This document shows, piece after piece, positions 62,858-64,000 of a stretch of DNA of 64,000 nucleotides. How positions within the stretch are numbered: the stretch's first letter is position 1; every line of letters starts with the position of its first letter. Made by a program: the position numbers and the translations under genes. The stretch comes from Epichloe hybrida (taxonomy: Eukaryota; Ascomycota; Sordariomycetes; Hypocreales; Clavicipitaceae), in contig JAFEKR010000027.1 in assembly GCA_019022495.1 (NCBI GenBank), forward strand, positions 533,501 through 597,500, in the 5' to 3' direction. The notes beneath the pieces are model-generated. The model made no database searches and had not been told where the DNA came from. It saw only the letters and a program-made list of their open reading frames with translations.

Positions 62858-64000
62858 GTTAGCAGTGTTTACGTAAGAGATAAATAGTAATACACCCTAG
62901 TAGTAAATCCTAGAAGAGTACGTGAAATTTATAAACGTGTTTTTAAAGGATTTAGCTAGCAAGCTCCTAGAATTAGGTGGCTATACTTATGTAATTAAAT
63001 TAGAAGAGGGAAAATAACTACCCTAGGGACTTATATATAACCTAGCTAAAAAAGAGCTAGAGGTGCTTAGGGAGTACCTAGCAAGTGTGTAGGAAAAAGG
63101 ATAGATTAGAAGATTAACAAGCCTAGCTAAAGCCCTGATTTTATTCGTCCTAAAAAAATCAGGGAAATTAAGGCTTTATATGGATTATAGGGGTCTTAAT
63201 AGAATTACTATTAAAAATAAGGCCCCCTTACTATTAATCTCTAAAATCCTTAATTAACTAGTAGGTGTAAAAGTTTTTATATTACTAGATCTTTAAGAAG
63301 TATACTACTAGCTATATATCTATAAGGGTAATAAGTAAAAGATAGCATTCCGTTACTACTATAGGCATTTTAAGTACCTTATGATGCTATTTAGGTTAGT
63401 AAATATACTAGCCACTTTTTAGGAATATATTAATAATGCTCTTAAGGGGCTTATAAATGAATTCTATATTATTTACCTTAATAACATCCTAATATATAGT
63501 AGTAACCCTATAAGACACATAGAGCATGTTAAAAGGGTACTAGAGTGACTTTAAGATATAGATCTTTATATTAACCTTAAGAAGTGCTAATTTTTAGTAT
63601 TATAAGTAAAATTCCTAGGGTTTATTATATCTAAAAAAGGTATTAAGATAGAACTATTAAGAGTGAAAGCTATTATAACCTAGCTAATACCCTATAGTAT
63701 ATTTAATATTTAATTATTCCTTAGGTTTATAGGGTTTTACTAATACTTTATAAAATAGTATAGTAGGGTAGTAGTCTTACTAATAAACTATCTAAAAGGT
63801 ATCTAACTAGTGGAGTTTAAGCTAGAGCCTAGTAAACTAATAGTGTTTAGAGAACTCTAAAAGAAGTTCTAGGAGGTACTAATTTTAGTGCACTTTAACC
63901 TACTTTATTTGCTAAGAGTAAAGATAAATATATTTAGTTATATAATTTAAGCTATACTTATAATATTAGTGCTAGGTAGCTAGCACCTAGTAGCGTATTT

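Larger units (their letters stand above)
58173..64000. repeat. Right arm of the 5.8-kb inverted repeat (runs off the window)
   Basis: Mirror of 50468-56295. It contains the CopA-1 RT end and RNase H, the GypB-2' 5' LTR with the retroposon (59123-59891), the gag and protease region, LTR-X (62034-62857) and RT. Confidence 0.93.
59062..64000 (+). mobile_element. GypB-2': mirror copy of GypB-2, 5' part, cut by the window end
   Basis: The 5' LTR spans 59062-60112, starting TGTCAGGAGCAC on the plus strand because the LTR is inverted relative to GypB-2. The internal region from 60113 has gag, a knuckle near 61220-61280, and RT from about 63040 with YLNN near 63474-63486. Identical insertions at mirrored positions show that it is a copy of GypB-2 and not an independent insertion. 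The 3' LTR is predicted near position 68460, outside the window. Confidence 0.88.

Noticed and set aside
1..64000. Active autonomous transposon
   Set aside because: Every gag-pol copy has many in-frame stops and catalytic Asp-to-Asn changes; none can encode a polyprotein.

Overview
The window is a gene-free, extremely AT/TpA-rich block of nested retrotransposons. It suggests a filamentous ascomycete (Pezizomycotina) with repeat-induced point mutation (RIP). Copies of the same element differ almost only by C-to-T and G-to-A changes. Recognisable gag and pol frames are full of stops, and no frame exceeds about 93 codons. I cannot name the species. The block resembles an AT isochore, subtelomere or regional centromere.

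I use local family names. CopA, CopB and CopC are Ty1/copia elements with LTRs of 287-308, 231 and 295 bp. GypA and GypB are Ty3/gypsy chromoviruses with LTRs of 202 and 267 bp. MITE-0, -1 and -2 are one family of non-autonomous hAT-like elements: termini CAGAGCAT, 8-bp target duplication, arms of short tandem repeats. There is also a 330-bp TRIM, a 769-bp retroposon with a 15-bp target duplication, and two solo LTRs (LTR-X 824 bp, LTR-Y 263 bp).

Layout. 1-648: right end of MITE-0. 649-1954: 3' end of a CopA. 1955-3926 and 10526-12017: the two halves of GypA-2, split by a complete GypA-1 (3927-10525). 12018-14889: left half of CopA-1, holding the TRIM. 14890-56674: CopB between its two LTRs, with target duplication AGAAC on both sides, hugely expanded by insertions. 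Inside CopB, GypB-1 (16338-33194) carries in its LTR MITE-1 (16398-25420), which carries a complete CopA-2 (18238-25041). 37061-39582: MITE-2. 39583-43274: GypA-3. 43275-44118: CopC. 44119-45232: an inverted GypA piece with LTR-Y. 45233-46007 and 55407-56295: inverted CopA split by GypB-2 (46008-55406). 56675-59061: right half of CopA-1. 59062-64000: a second, mirror-image GypB-2.

Target duplications and LTR lengths fit the reconstruction. The nesting is six deep: GypA-2 > CopA-1 > CopB > GypB-1 > MITE-1 > CopA-2.

The main structural anomaly is an inverted repeat, 50468-56295 against 58173-64000. It is colinear with no length difference over 5,828 bp, shows no mismatch in the stretches I compared, and runs off the window. 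The main mutational pattern is that in every LTR pair I compared the half facing outward is less RIP-mutated than the half facing inward. None of the elements appears able to make protein.
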